Assembly (NCBI GenBank): GCA_029863605.1
Contig: JAOTVB010000002.1
Coordinates: 1 to 64,000 of the forward strand
DNA from: Myxococcales bacterium
Lineage (GTDB): Bacteria; Myxococcota_A; Polyangia; Polyangiales; Houyiibacteriaceae
DNA: 64,000 nucleotides
Direction of reading: 5' to 3'
A model generated the notes under the pieces. That model saw only the letters and a list, made by a program, of their open reading frames with translations, had not been told where the DNA came from and did no database searches. The position numbers and the translations under genes are program-made. Below are positions 27,060-41,304 of this stretch, piece by piece; the first letter of the stretch is position 1; the number at the start of each line of letters is the position of its first letter.

Positions 27060-27854
27060 CTAGAGCAGGTACGGAATCAGCGCGCGCCTGTCTTTCGGGT
27101 AGTCGCTGAACTGCTCGAGGTACCAGCGATGGTTGGAAAACGCCCGAGGGACGAGGTTCGCGGCGGTAAAGAAGACGAATACGGCGGCGGGGACCGTCCA
27201 GGCGGCCATCGCGAATCCGGTCCATTCGATCAGCTCGCCGAAGTAGTTAGGGCTAGAAACCCAGCGATAGAAGCCGCCGTGAGGGATCTTGTAACCGCTT
27301 TCTCCCGGCTTTCGCAGGTTTCGCAAGATCGCGTCCGACTGATGGTTGATCCCATAACCGATCGCGAAGACGAGCAAGCCCACGAGGAACCGAGGGTCTC
27401 CGAGCCAGGCCGTGCTGAGCAAGTGGGGCGAGAGCTCAGTGATCGCAAAGGCGTTGGTCGATCCGTTGGCGATATTGAACGTGATCGCGAGCCCGCCGGT
27501 CAGGATGGGCTTGCGCTTGTGGCCGCCGCGCATCCGGAACGGGTAGATGAACGACCGATAGAGGTAGTGCACCATGTACATCCCGAGCAAAATCAGCGGG
27601 ACCGGTTTGAACGCATTGTCGGACATGAAATACACGATCGCGAACGAGAGCGGAGAGGGGGCTTCCATCACGATCCACAACACCGTCGCGTTCATCGTGG
27701 GGCCCCAGCCTTCGCGTAGGTGTCGCCCGTAAGGCGCGGAGATGAACGACAAGATCAAGAAAGCCACGATCCCCGCCACGACCACGCCGACGACGGTCCA
27801 CGTGTAGAGCGGGTGCGCGGCGAGCGATTCTTGGAAGGCTTCGGTGAAGGGCAT
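27060..27854 (-). CDS. 3-oxo-5-alpha-steroid 4-dehydrogenase-like membrane protein
   Basis: The 264-residue protein has about six hydrophobic helices. Its C-terminal signature, GYKIPHGGFYRWVSSPNYFGELIEW and then 'ANLVPRAFSNHRWYLEQFSDYPKDRRALIPYLL', is characteristic of the SRD5A/Tsc13-type reductase domain. The PNYFGE element and the late basic/aromatic segment bind NADPH in that family. It would reduce a double bond next to a carbonyl in a steroid or polyprenoid lipid. Bacterial members often lack an assigned substrate. Confidence 0.75.
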   Translation of the reverse strand: MPFTEAFQESLAAHPLYTWTVVGVVVAGIVAFLILSFISAPYGRHLREGWGPTMNATVLWIVMEAPSPLSFAIVYFMSDNAFKPVPLILLGMYMVHYLYRSFIYPFRMRGGHKRKPILTGGLAITFNIANGSTNAFAITELSPHLLSTAWLGDPRFLVGLLVFAIGYGINHQSDAILRNLRKPGESGYKIPHGGFYRWVSSPNYFGELIEWTGFAMAAWTVPAAVFVFFTAANLVPRAFSNHRWYLEQFSDYPKDRRALIPYLL

Positions 27855-27895
27855 GGGCTCTCGCGGCGAATCTCGGTTCGGCCTAGACTCGTATC

Positions 27896-28447
27896 GTGGC
27901 CCCTAATTGGTTCATCGCGTTTCCGATGCAAGTCGAAGGCCTGCGCCTCGTGCCAGAGCCGCCACCGCGGGTTCGCGTGTTTCCCAATGCCGACCTGCAT
28001 TGCACCTTGAGCTTCCTCGGTTCGGTCACCGAGGCCGACGCGCGGAGCGCTTGGAGCTGCGTTCCCGATCTCGTGCGCTCCGAGGCGGTCGCCGGCTCGT
28101 TCGACGAGGTGAGGCCACTCGGCAACCCACGCAAACCATCGGCGCTGTCCGCGATGGTTGGCGAGGGGCGCGAGCCACTTTCGGCCATGATAGCCCGTGC
28201 GCGTACGGCGCTCTTGGAAGCTGCCGGTGCTCCCCCAGACGATCGACCGCCGTTACCGCACATGACCCTCGCCCGGATTCAGCGACGAGCGTCGTCTGGG
28301 GAACGCAAGGCGGCGGTCCGCTGGGCGCAGTCACTAGAGCTCGGGGATACCTCGTTCCTCGCATCGTCGGTGGCCCTCTACACGTGGGCCGACGATCGAC
28401 GGGAACGGTTGTTTCAGATCGTCGAGCAGCGCGCTCTTGGATCCTGA
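27896..28447 (+). CDS. thpR: 2'-5' RNA ligase-like protein (2H phosphoesterase superfamily)
   Basis: The 183-residue protein starts at GTG 27896, 41 bp from the divergent reductase gene. It carries the two HxT motifs of the 2H superfamily, HCTLSFLG near residue 40 and HMTLARI near 122. It also has the usual 'NWFIAFP' start and an 'FSASSVALYTWADDRRERLFQIVE'-like end. Family members open 2',3'-cyclic phosphates or join tRNA halves in vitro; the cellular role is uncertain. Confidence 0.75.
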   Translation: MAPNWFIAFPMQVEGLRLVPEPPPRVRVFPNADLHCTLSFLGSVTEADARSAWSCVPDLVRSEAVAGSFDEVRPLGNPRKPSALSAMVGEGREPLSAMIARARTALLEAAGAPPDDRPPLPHMTLARIQRRASSGERKAAVRWAQSLELGDTSFLASSVALYTWADDRRERLFQIVEQRALGS

Positions 28448-28586
28448 TCACCTCGGAACGGCCACCCGATCGGGCGAGGCGCCCCTCGGATTTGTGTGGT
28501 GCCTCTCGCTAGCTGGGGTGCGGGCTTGTCGGAACGTGGCTTTTTCGGAGCAAATCGGTTTCAATGCCGCCTAGGCAAGACGAACC

Positions 28587-28913
28587 ATGTGGAAGAAGGG
28601 AGTCTTTGGCGCAGTTTTCGCGGCCTTCCTCGGCTACGTCGCATGGGTCGCGTACCTCAGCCCGACCCGCCACCAGATCGAATGGGACGTGGCGACCCGG
28701 GTGACGAGCGTGCTCGAGCGCACTGGGTTCGATGACATCATGCCGGTGGTCGAAGGTCGAGATGTCGAGCTCGAAGGCGAGGTAGCATCGACGTCCGAAG
28801 CGGAGCGCGCAGAGCGTATCGTCAGGAATTTGCAGGGGGTTCGACTAGTGCGTTCGCAGCTCGTCGTCGCTGAAGAGCGCGACTCGGGGCGCAAAGGGGG
28901 AGGGGATACGTGA
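28587..28913 (+). CDS. BON-domain-like membrane-anchored small protein
   Basis: The 108-residue protein has one N-terminal hydrophobic helix (GVFGAVFAAFLGYVAWVAYL) followed by a BON-like fold. 'DVATRVTSVLERTGFDDIMPVVEGRDVELEGEVASTSEAERAERIVRNLQGVRLVRSQLVV' has the pattern of BON domains, which often bind membranes or other envelope proteins. Its TGA overlaps the GTG start of the next gene (GTGA), so the two are translated together. Confidence 0.65.
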   Translation: MWKKGVFGAVFAAFLGYVAWVAYLSPTRHQIEWDVATRVTSVLERTGFDDIMPVVEGRDVELEGEVASTSEAERAERIVRNLQGVRLVRSQLVVAEERDSGRKGGGDT

Positions 28914-29719
28914 CATACCTGGTGTTACAGATGATCGGCGCCCTGCTCGTGTCGGCTGCGTTCGGAGCCGTCATGCTGTGGCTGGGCCAGGTTCTTTGGG
29001 GGCACCTCGGAGCACCCGTCCGCGCCAAGACACTCGAATACGAGCTCGACGAAGCGCGCACCGACATGGCGTCTCAGAACGAGCGCATCGAGGCGCTTCA
29101 TAGGCAGCTCAACAAAGCCAATGAAAAGATCGACTCACTGCAACGGTCGAAGCGGCAGCTCACGGCCACGCTCGACGCGCGCAACGAGGCCATGCACCAA
29201 GTCCAAACGCGGCTGTCCGAGGCCCCGGAGCCGCAGCGCCCGACGTCGCGCGAGTCTGCAGAAGACCTCCGTCGTGAGCTTCGGTTGGCCGTCGAAGAGC
29301 GGGACGAGGCCCAGGCGGCGCTTCGCCAAGCGGAGGCACGACACGAACGTCTCCGAACCGAGCTCGAAGTGCTTCACGGAATTCACGAGCGCATGCTCGA
29401 CGACATCGAGCGGCTCAAAGGGCGTATTCGGGAGACCGAGCTCGAGGTCAAGACCACCGGCCAGTCGCGACCGCCGGCGTGGGTCATGGTGCAACCCTAC
29501 GGGCCGCGCGACGATCTGCAGCGCCTCGAAGGCGTCGACCCGAGCGTCGAGCGCTCGCTCAACCGGCTGGGCATCTATCATTACCACCAGATCGCGCGCT
29601 TCGAGACCTCCGATGTCGAGTGGCTGGTCGAGCACGTCGAGGGAGTTCCCGCGCAGATGATTCGCGACAGTTGGATCGTCGACGCGTCGCGGCTCTCTGG
29701 CGTGCAGCCCCACAACTGA
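28910..29719 (+). CDS. Membrane-anchored coiled-coil protein with helix-hairpin-helix-like C-terminus
   Basis: GTG 28910 overlaps the preceding stop and is preceded by a G-rich ribosome site. The 269-residue product has one membrane helix at about 5-30. A coiled coil follows (about 40-175, heptads of E/R/L/A), then a terminal domain 'YGPRDDLQRLEGVDPSVERSLNRLGIYHYHQIARF'. The latter is the pattern of the short helix-hairpin-helix domain annotated as a flap-endonuclease-1-like 5' DNA nuclease in many bacterial proteins. The fold normally binds DNA or serves as a protein contact; catalytic residues are not evident. It converges on the hybrid kinase gene with no gap. Confidence 0.65.
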   Translation: MTYLVLQMIGALLVSAAFGAVMLWLGQVLWGHLGAPVRAKTLEYELDEARTDMASQNERIEALHRQLNKANEKIDSLQRSKRQLTATLDARNEAMHQVQTRLSEAPEPQRPTSRESAEDLRRELRLAVEERDEAQAALRQAEARHERLRTELEVLHGIHERMLDDIERLKGRIRETELEVKTTGQSRPPAWVMVQPYGPRDDLQRLEGVDPSVERSLNRLGIYHYHQIARFETSDVEWLVEHVEGVPAQMIRDSWIVDASRLSGVQPHN

Positions 29720-35687
<5,968 letters not shown>

Positions 35688-35755
35688 GCGACCCGCACCC
35701 GAGCACGCAAAAGCCTTTGAATCTCGCGTGATTACGGGTATGGAGCCTGTCCGCC

Positions 35756-36283
35756 ATGAAGTCGCTCGTCGTGACAGTGATCGGAAAGGACCGGCCCGGT
35801 TTGGTCGAGTCCGTGTCCGCCGCGGTGGAGGCGCACGGTGGGAGCTGGGTCGAGAGTCGGATGTCGCGCCTGGCCGGGCAGTTTGCGGGGATTTTGCGCG
35901 TGAGTGTGCCGGCGGCCAATGTCGATGCGCTCACCGAGGCGCTCGAGGCCCTTCGTTCCGATGGGCTGAGGGTGGTGATCGAACACGGGTTCGAGGGGTC
36001 GCCCGAAGGAGGCCACGTGATTCTCCTCGACTTGATCGGAAGCGACCGACCCGGGATCGTGCACAAGGTCTCCGAGGCGCTTGCCGCGCGTGGCGTCAAC
36101 GTCGATGAGCTCGATACGCAGTGCGATGGCGCGCCCTGGTCCGGCGACACGCTGTTCAAGGCCAAGGCACGTTTGCGTGCGCCCGAGTCACTGGACGTCG
36201 ATCAGCTTCGCGAAAGCCTCGAGGCCATCGCCAGCGACTTGATGGTCGACATCACGATCGGCGAGCCCGAGTCAGGATCCTGA
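35756..36283 (+). CDS. Double-ACT regulatory protein, GcvR-like
   Basis: The 175-residue protein consists of two ACT domains: residues 1-80 ('VVTVIGKDRPGLVESVSAAVEAHGGSWVESRMSRLAGQFAG') and 90-175 ('IGSDRPGIVHKVSEALAARGVNVDELDTQC'). This is the layout of GcvR, the glycine-cleavage repressor accessory protein, and of related amino-acid sensors. The DRPGL and DRPGI turns normally form the ligand site. No gcv genes are nearby, so the ligand is open. The next gene begins 2 nt after its stop. Confidence 0.8.
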   Translation: MKSLVVTVIGKDRPGLVESVSAAVEAHGGSWVESRMSRLAGQFAGILRVSVPAANVDALTEALEALRSDGLRVVIEHGFEGSPEGGHVILLDLIGSDRPGIVHKVSEALAARGVNVDELDTQCDGAPWSGDTLFKAKARLRAPESLDVDQLRESLEAIASDLMVDITIGEPESGS

Positions 36284-36285
36284 CG

Positions 36286-39264
36286 ATGGCAAGGAGCGCG
36301 CGAAAACGGCGCTTGCGAAGCTTGTTTCGCCGCGCGGCGATGGCGACCGAAAACGCGTTCGAGCTGGCCCGGCTAGGCCGCTTTACCGATCCGGTCCATG
36401 CGCCTTACAAGGTCGCCCACCGGATGGACATCGCGCGCCTCCGACGTTACGGGGGCGACGATCACCGTCCGTCGGCACCTGGTCCCGTCCTTCTGATTCC
36501 GCCTCTCATGGTCACCGCCGAGATCTACGACGTCGCCCCCGACATCAGCGGCGTGAGCGCATTGGTCGCCGAAGGGCTCGACGTATGGGTCATCGACTTT
36601 GGCTCGCCCGAGCTGGAAGAGGGTGGCATGAAGCGCACCTTTGACGACCACATCATGGCGGTGAACGATGCGGTCGACTGGCTCCACGACACGACCGGTC
36701 ACGACGTGCATCTGGTCGGGTACTCGCAGGGAGGAATGTTCGCGTATCAAACCGCCGCATACCGAAAGTGTGCGGGCATCGCGTCCGTGGTGACGTTCGG
36801 AAGCCCAGTCGACATCCATCGTAACATCCCAAAGCTCGACGACACGATCGCGGGCCGCATCTTCGAGCTGTTGCAGAACGCGCTCCATACGCCGTTGGAC
36901 AAGCTCGAAGGCGTGCCGGGCTTTTTGACCAGCAACGGTTTCAAGCTGCTCGCGCTCCACAAGGAGGTAGGTCAACTCGTGGATTTCGTTCAAAAGCTCC
37001 ACGACCGGCAGGCACTCGAAAAGCGCGAAGCTCGACGCCGGTTCCTGGGCGGCGAGGGCTTCGTGGCGTGGCCGGGCCCAGCCCTGAAGAAGTTCATCGA
37101 CGAGTTCGTCGTGCACAACCGCATGCTTTCGGGTGGGTTCGTCGTCGACGGCCAGACTGTAACCCTGGCGGACATTACATGCCCCGTGCTGTTCTTCGTC
37201 GGCGAGCGAGACACGATCGCTAACGAGAACGCGATCCGAGCGATCCGAGGGGCCGCCCCGAATGCCGAGCTCTACGAAGTGTCGATGCGCGCAGGCCACT
37301 TCGGTCTGGTCGTCGGTAAGCAGGCGATGTCGTTCACTTGGCCGACGGTTGCGAGCTGGGTGCGGTGGCGTGAAGGGGTCGGGGAAGAGCCAGAGCCGCT
37401 TCGCGCGCCGACGCCGCTCGAAGAGCCAGAAGAGGCGGACTTCGAAGCCGTCGACTTCGATATCGAGCTTTTTTATCAAACCATCGTCGGCTCACTCGGT
37501 GCTTGGTGGAATCGGATCGGACGCACCGCATCCGACTACGGAGAGCAACTCGACAGCCTTCGTTGGCAGGTGCCCCGACTCAGCGTCTTACAGCAGCTCA
37601 AGCCCGACACCCGCGTGAGTCTCGGGCTCGCCCTGACCGAGCAGGCCACACGAAATCCGGAGAGCACGTTTTTCCTTTGGGAGGGTCGCGCTTTTTCATA
37701 TTCAGACGCCGACCGACGCGTCGACAACATCGTGCGTGGACTCATCCGGTGCGGGGTGCGGCGTGGGGAGCGTGTCGCCGTGTTGATGGGCCCGCGTCCC
37801 AGTTATCTCTCGGTGAGCGCGGCGCTGAGTCGCCTTGGTGCCGTTCCGATTTTGTTGAGCCCGACGCGGCCGAAAGAGCTCCTCGAGGAGGCCCTCAAGG
37901 GTTTTGGCGCGCGCTACCTGGTCGCGGACCCGGAGAGCGCAGCGCTCGGCAAGCAATTGTCGAGTGAGGTCCTCGTGTTGGGTGGCGCGCACCAGGCGCG
38001 CAAGATCCCGCCCGGCGCAATCGACATGGAGCTGATCGACCCGGACGCAGTGGAGCTTCCAGCCTGGTATGAGCCCAACCCAGGCTGCGCGCGAGACCTC
38101 GCAATGGTCATGCTGACCGCCGGTCGCGGGAAGAAGCCGCGCGCCGCCAAGATCACCAATCAGCGCTGGGCGTTCTCCGCGTACGGGACGGCTGCAGCCT
38201 GCACCCTGTCACCGAAGGACACCGTTTACTGTTGCCTTCCGCTCCATCATCCCGCCGGTATGTTGGTGACGGTGGGCGGCTGCCTCGTCGGAGGTTCGCG
38301 TCTTGCACTGGCGGAAGGTTTCCGGCCGGAGCGATTTTGGGGAGACGTTCGTCGCTACGGCGCCACCGTCGTCTTCTACGCGGGCGAGATGTTACGCGAG
38401 TTGCTGCAACTCGACCCCTCGGCCGCCGACAACGAGAACCCGATTCGGTTGTTTGCCGGCAGCGGCCTACGCCGTGACGTTTGGCGGCAGGTCGTGGATC
38501 GTTTCGGCCCGGTCGGCATACTGGAGTTCTACGCCTCGACCGAAGGGAATGCCGTTCTTGCCAATGCATCGGGAGAAAAAGTCGGTGCGCTTGGCAGGCC
38601 GCTTCCGGGGAGTGCCGAGGTGGCGCTGATTCGTTACGACTTCGACCGCGGAGAGTTCGCACGCGACGAGCATGGCCTCTTCGTCCGTTGCGACGTGGAT
38701 GAGCCTGGGGTGCTTTTGGCCCGGCTCGATGCGGAGCATCCCGTGGCGACCTTTGCCGGGGGAGACGAGGCTGGGTCACGCTTGCTTCAAGGGGTGTTCG
38801 AGCGAGATGATACCTGGTTCGTGACGTGGGACGTGCTCCGTCGGGACGCCGACGGGGACTACTGGTTCGTCGACCGCTTGAGCCGTATGTTGCGAACGCC
38901 GTACGGTCTGGTCGCGACGCGAAGCATCGAAGACGCGCTTTACGGATTTGCGGCCCTCCGGCAGGCCGTCGTCTACGGGGTCGATCGGGAAGGCCTGGAC
39001 CTGCCAGTGGCTGTCGTGGCCACTCGGGACAACCGGGCCCTCGACCTTCCATCCTGGAACGCCTTCATGTCCGATCTCGACCCGAGTAAACGACTAGCAT
39101 GGGTGAAGCGGGTCGAGCGTATTCCGATGACCGACGGCTTTCGCCCCGACAAGTCCATGCTCGAAGGCGATTTGCTGGCCAATGCCGTCGAGCTCTACGC
39201 GTTCGACGAGCAGGCGCAACGCTATGCGCCCGCCCGAAACGGCAGCTCTGCCCTCCGCCCCTGA
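36286..39264 (+). CDS. PhaC-like alpha/beta hydrolase fused to acyl-CoA synthetase
   Basis: ATG 36286 gives 992 residues; the upstream extension shadows the ACT gene. Residues 50-370 resemble PHA synthase (PhaC) and its relatives: 'GPVLLIPPLMVTAEIYDVAP', 'GLDVWVIDFGSPE', and the nucleophile elbow GYSQGGMFA with Ser where PhaC uses Cys. A late 'CPVLFFVGERDTIANENA' and GHFG follow. Residues 450-980 form an AMP-binding/acyl-adenylating domain: 'LGLALTEQATRNPESTFFLWEGRAFSYSDAD', a Gly/Lys-rich MLTAGRGKKPRAAKIT at the ATP motif, 'EFYASTEGN' and a C-terminal 'FRPDKSMLEGDLL' near the catalytic Lys. One chain could release and activate an acyl group, for example from a storage ester. Confidence 0.75.
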   Translation: MARSARKRRLRSLFRRAAMATENAFELARLGRFTDPVHAPYKVAHRMDIARLRRYGGDDHRPSAPGPVLLIPPLMVTAEIYDVAPDISGVSALVAEGLDVWVIDFGSPELEEGGMKRTFDDHIMAVNDAVDWLHDTTGHDVHLVGYSQGGMFAYQTAAYRKCAGIASVVTFGSPVDIHRNIPKLDDTIAGRIFELLQNALHTPLDKLEGVPGFLTSNGFKLLALHKEVGQLVDFVQKLHDRQALEKREARRRFLGGEGFVAWPGPALKKFIDEFVVHNRMLSGGFVVDGQTVTLADITCPVLFFVGERDTIANENAIRAIRGAAPNAELYEVSMRAGHFGLVVGKQAMSFTWPTVASWVRWREGVGEEPEPLRAPTPLEEPEEADFEAVDFDIELFYQTIVGSLGAWWNRIGRTASDYGEQLDSLRWQVPRLSVLQQLKPDTRVSLGLALTEQATRNPESTFFLWEGRAFSYSDADRRVDNIVRGLIRCGVRRGERVAVLMGPRPSYLSVSAALSRLGAVPILLSPTRPKELLEEALKGFGARYLVADPESAALGKQLSSEVLVLGGAHQARKIPPGAIDMELIDPDAVELPAWYEPNPGCARDLAMVMLTAGRGKKPRAAKITNQRWAFSAYGTAAACTLSPKDTVYCCLPLHHPAGMLVTVGGCLVGGSRLALAEGFRPERFWGDVRRYGATVVFYAGEMLRELLQLDPSAADNENPIRLFAGSGLRRDVWRQVVDRFGPVGILEFYASTEGNAVLANASGEKVGALGRPLPGSAEVALIRYDFDRGEFARDEHGLFVRCDVDEPGVLLARLDAEHPVATFAGGDEAGSRLLQGVFERDDTWFVTWDVLRRDADGDYWFVDRLSRMLRTPYGLVATRSIEDALYGFAALRQAVVYGVDREGLDLPVAVVATRDNRALDLPSWNAFMSDLDPSKRLAWVKRVERIPMTDGFRPDKSMLEGDLLANAVELYAFDEQAQRYAPARNGSSALRP

Positions 39265-39310
39265 GCCACAAAATCGCGCCTGGCCGCCTCTCTTGCTACA
39301 ACCCGTGTCG

Positions 39311-39868
39311 ATGACGCTCCGAGCTCGGTCTCTGCTTTTCCTTCTAACGTGCACCGTCGCGTCCGGATGCAGCGACCCTGCCCGCATAAGCTCGGCTTGT
39401 TTTGATACGGCCGGCTGCGCGAGCGGGGTTTGCACCATCACTGCGTACGGCAGGTACTGCCTGAGCACCTGCACCGCCGACATGGTTCGGTGCGATGACG
39501 GCCAGGCCTGCGTGCAGGGCGCGGGGCTCTTCTCCGATGGTGGGGTCGATGGGGGCGCCGACGCTGATGCAGGCGTCGAAGGCGAGGCGGATTTCTGGGT
39601 TTGCCTCCCAGGCGAGCTCAACAACGAGGACTTCACTCCGGTCCTCATCGGCGACGTGTGCACCTACAGTATCGACTGCGAGCTTGGCGGGATCTGCGTT
39701 TGTCTCGATGGGCAGGATTGCGATCTCGCAAACGCCGACCGCACCGGTCCGGTCTGCGTCGAGGTCTGTGATTCGACGGTCGTGAGTCGGTGCCCGTTTG
39801 AACAGGCATGCGTGGATCTGGGAAACGGCCGCGGTTTTTGCGATCCCACGCTCGCCCCGACGAATTGA
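39311..39868 (+). CDS. Cysteine-rich lipoprotein
   Basis: ATG 39311 starts a signal with lipobox (LFLLTCTVASGC, Cys about residue 20) and gives 185 residues. About 18 cysteines follow in paired patterns (CFDTAGCASGVC, CLSTC, CTYSIDCELGGICVCLDGQDC), with a low-complexity DGGVDGGADADAG linker near residue 80. It is typical of the disulfide-rich surface lipoproteins of Myxococcota. No enzyme motif is visible. A 46-bp gap follows the hydrolase/synthetase gene. Confidence 0.7.
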   Translation: MTLRARSLLFLLTCTVASGCSDPARISSACFDTAGCASGVCTITAYGRYCLSTCTADMVRCDDGQACVQGAGLFSDGGVDGGADADAGVEGEADFWVCLPGELNNEDFTPVLIGDVCTYSIDCELGGICVCLDGQDCDLANADRTGPVCVEVCDSTVVSRCPFEQACVDLGNGRGFCDPTLAPTN

Positions 39869-39909
39869 CCGTTTACGACGAGCCGCCGCGACACTAGACT
39901 CAACCGGCC

Positions 39910-40596
39910 ATGGCTACACCCCAAGAGACAGTTGAGGCCCTCCGCGGCTATTTGCGTTCGCACCCAGAGGAGATCGGTCGTGCCGTGAGAAGCGCGCTGG
40001 GGCTTCGCTTCGGTGTTCCAGTCGCCGCACTCCGATGGCTGGGCGCCCAAGCCGAGCGTGCCGGTAAAGTCGAAGACTTCAGCATCGACTCCGTTCCACC
40101 CGGTCTTCGGTTGTCCGGCAACGTCGACATGATGTCGACCCCGATCCGCGCTTCGGCCATCGTCTACGTCGAGCGCGTGGTCTTCAACGAAGAGGAGCTC
40201 ACGGTGGCTCTCCGTCTCGAGGAAGTTGTGATGAAGCTCAACGGCGATTCCGAAACGCCGGTGGCCGCGCTGATCAAGTCGGGAGCTCTCGACCTGACCA
40301 ACCCCGGCACGCTCGTCGCCTACATGCCCGGGCGCTCCCCGATTCTTGCAGAAGCCAATGGCAATCGGATCGTGCTCGATCTCATGCGCGATCCGAAGAT
40401 CGGCAAGAACCCGCTCGTTCGGCGCGCCGTGTCACTCCTGACGTCGTTCGTCACGCTGCACGGTGTAGAGACAGACCCAAAGCATCTCGACATCGAGTTT
40501 CGCGCGCTTCCGGTCGGCTTGGGCGGTGCTGTGCGCTCGGTTAGAAAGCACGTCGTCCTTCCGTCGATGAGCCGCTTGCTCCCCCGTGCGAGGTAG
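39910..40596 (+). CDS. Conserved protein of unknown function
   Basis: The 228-residue protein has no signal peptide. An amphipathic N-terminus (ALRGYLRSHPEEIGRAVRSALGLRFGVPVAALRWLGAQAE) precedes an alternating beta region with 'VEDFSIDSVPPGLRLSGNVDMMSTPIRASAIVYVERVVFNEEELTVALRLEEV' and a basic end (RSVRKHVVLPSMSRLLPRAR). The beta pattern could be a lipid-binding or SMP-like layer, but I do not recognise the family. It ends 1 nt before the CxxC small gene. Confidence 0.5.
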   Translation: MATPQETVEALRGYLRSHPEEIGRAVRSALGLRFGVPVAALRWLGAQAERAGKVEDFSIDSVPPGLRLSGNVDMMSTPIRASAIVYVERVVFNEEELTVALRLEEVVMKLNGDSETPVAALIKSGALDLTNPGTLVAYMPGRSPILAEANGNRIVLDLMRDPKIGKNPLVRRAVSLLTSFVTLHGVETDPKHLDIEFRALPVGLGGAVRSVRKHVVLPSMSRLLPRAR

Positions 40597-40597
40597 T

Positions 40598-40774
40598 ATG
40601 CCCGTTTGCCGTTCATGCGAAGACGAAGTCGACGAGCTGGTTTCCACAAAGGCCGAGGGTCAGCGCATCAAAGTCTGTGAGGACTGCGCCGAGCGCCTTC
40701 TCGAAGAGGCGGAGATCGCCGAGATGAGTGAGTCCGTCATGCAAGGCATGATGGGCTACAAAGGCCGCCGTTAG
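40598..40774 (+). CDS. Small double-CxxC (zinc-ribbon-like) protein
   Basis: The ATG at 40598 has GAGG at 40590-40593 upstream and is preferred to the in-frame GTG at 40586, which lies inside the preceding gene. The 58-residue product reads CRSCEDEVDELVSTKAEGQRIKVCEDC at its front, two CxxC knuckles about 20 residues apart as in treble-clef or zinc-ribbon mini-proteins. The rest is an acidic helix with methionines. It is probably a small zinc-binding adaptor. Confidence 0.5.
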   Translation: MPVCRSCEDEVDELVSTKAEGQRIKVCEDCAERLLEEAEIAEMSESVMQGMMGYKGRR

Positions 40775-41304
40775 CGCTGTCGCAACACCCTCGCACCGCC
40801 GACCACGCAGTAAAGCGCACAGAGACCGAGCAGCACGAACTTCGCTCCCGCGAATGCCAGGCCGAGTTGGGGATAGGGCGCGGGCGATGTGACTCGAGCC
40901 ACCTCGAACAACAGGACCCCGTTCTCGAGCACGTCCAAGCCCGCGGCGATGGTTGCTGCCCAAGCAGCGCGCGTGCTCCAGGTTTCTTCGTCGAGCCGCT
41001 TGCCGACCCAAACGCCGAGCATCGAAAAGAACACGCCATAGATCAACAGGTAGACGAAGTCGATGATGAGACTCAGCTTCGCGTGGCCGAGCGCCGACTT
41101 GCTCTGCCACTCGAGCAAGATCGCGAGAGCCCGATGGGGCGTCCCGGCAAGCTCGAAGGAAACGATGCCCCAGGGCGCGGCTTCACCCTGCAGGGGTATG
41201 TCCACGAAAGCCATGAGCGCCGTCGAGAACACGAGAAGCGCGCCGAAGCGCAGGGTCAGCGCGCCCAGGAATCGTGGCTCGAGTGACCACAGAGGATGCG
41301 ACAC
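40771..41304 (-). CDS. Four-helix integral membrane protein, function unknown
   Basis: The 177-residue protein starts at GTG 41304, which shares its first base with the TAG of the upstream kinase gene, so the two are coupled. Hydrophobic helices lie at about 15-37, 75-100, 112-135 and 145-172. A polar loop with 'PLQGEAAPWGIVSFELAGTPHRA' lies near 40-62. I do not recognise the family. Coupling to a Ser/Thr kinase may mean a shared membrane location. Confidence 0.6.
   Translation of the reverse strand: MSHPLWSLEPRFLGALTLRFGALLVFSTALMAFVDIPLQGEAAPWGIVSFELAGTPHRALAILLEWQSKSALGHAKLSLIIDFVYLLIYGVFFSMLGVWVGKRLDEETWSTRAAWAATIAAGLDVLENGVLLFEVARVTSPAPYPQLGLAFAGAKFVLLGLCALYCVVGGARVLRQR

Noticed and set aside
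36286-39264. OleB-OleC type olefin biosynthesis fusion
   Set aside because: The hydrolase part has a PhaC-like rather than haloalkane-dehalogenase-like pattern, and no oleA or oleD lies nearby.
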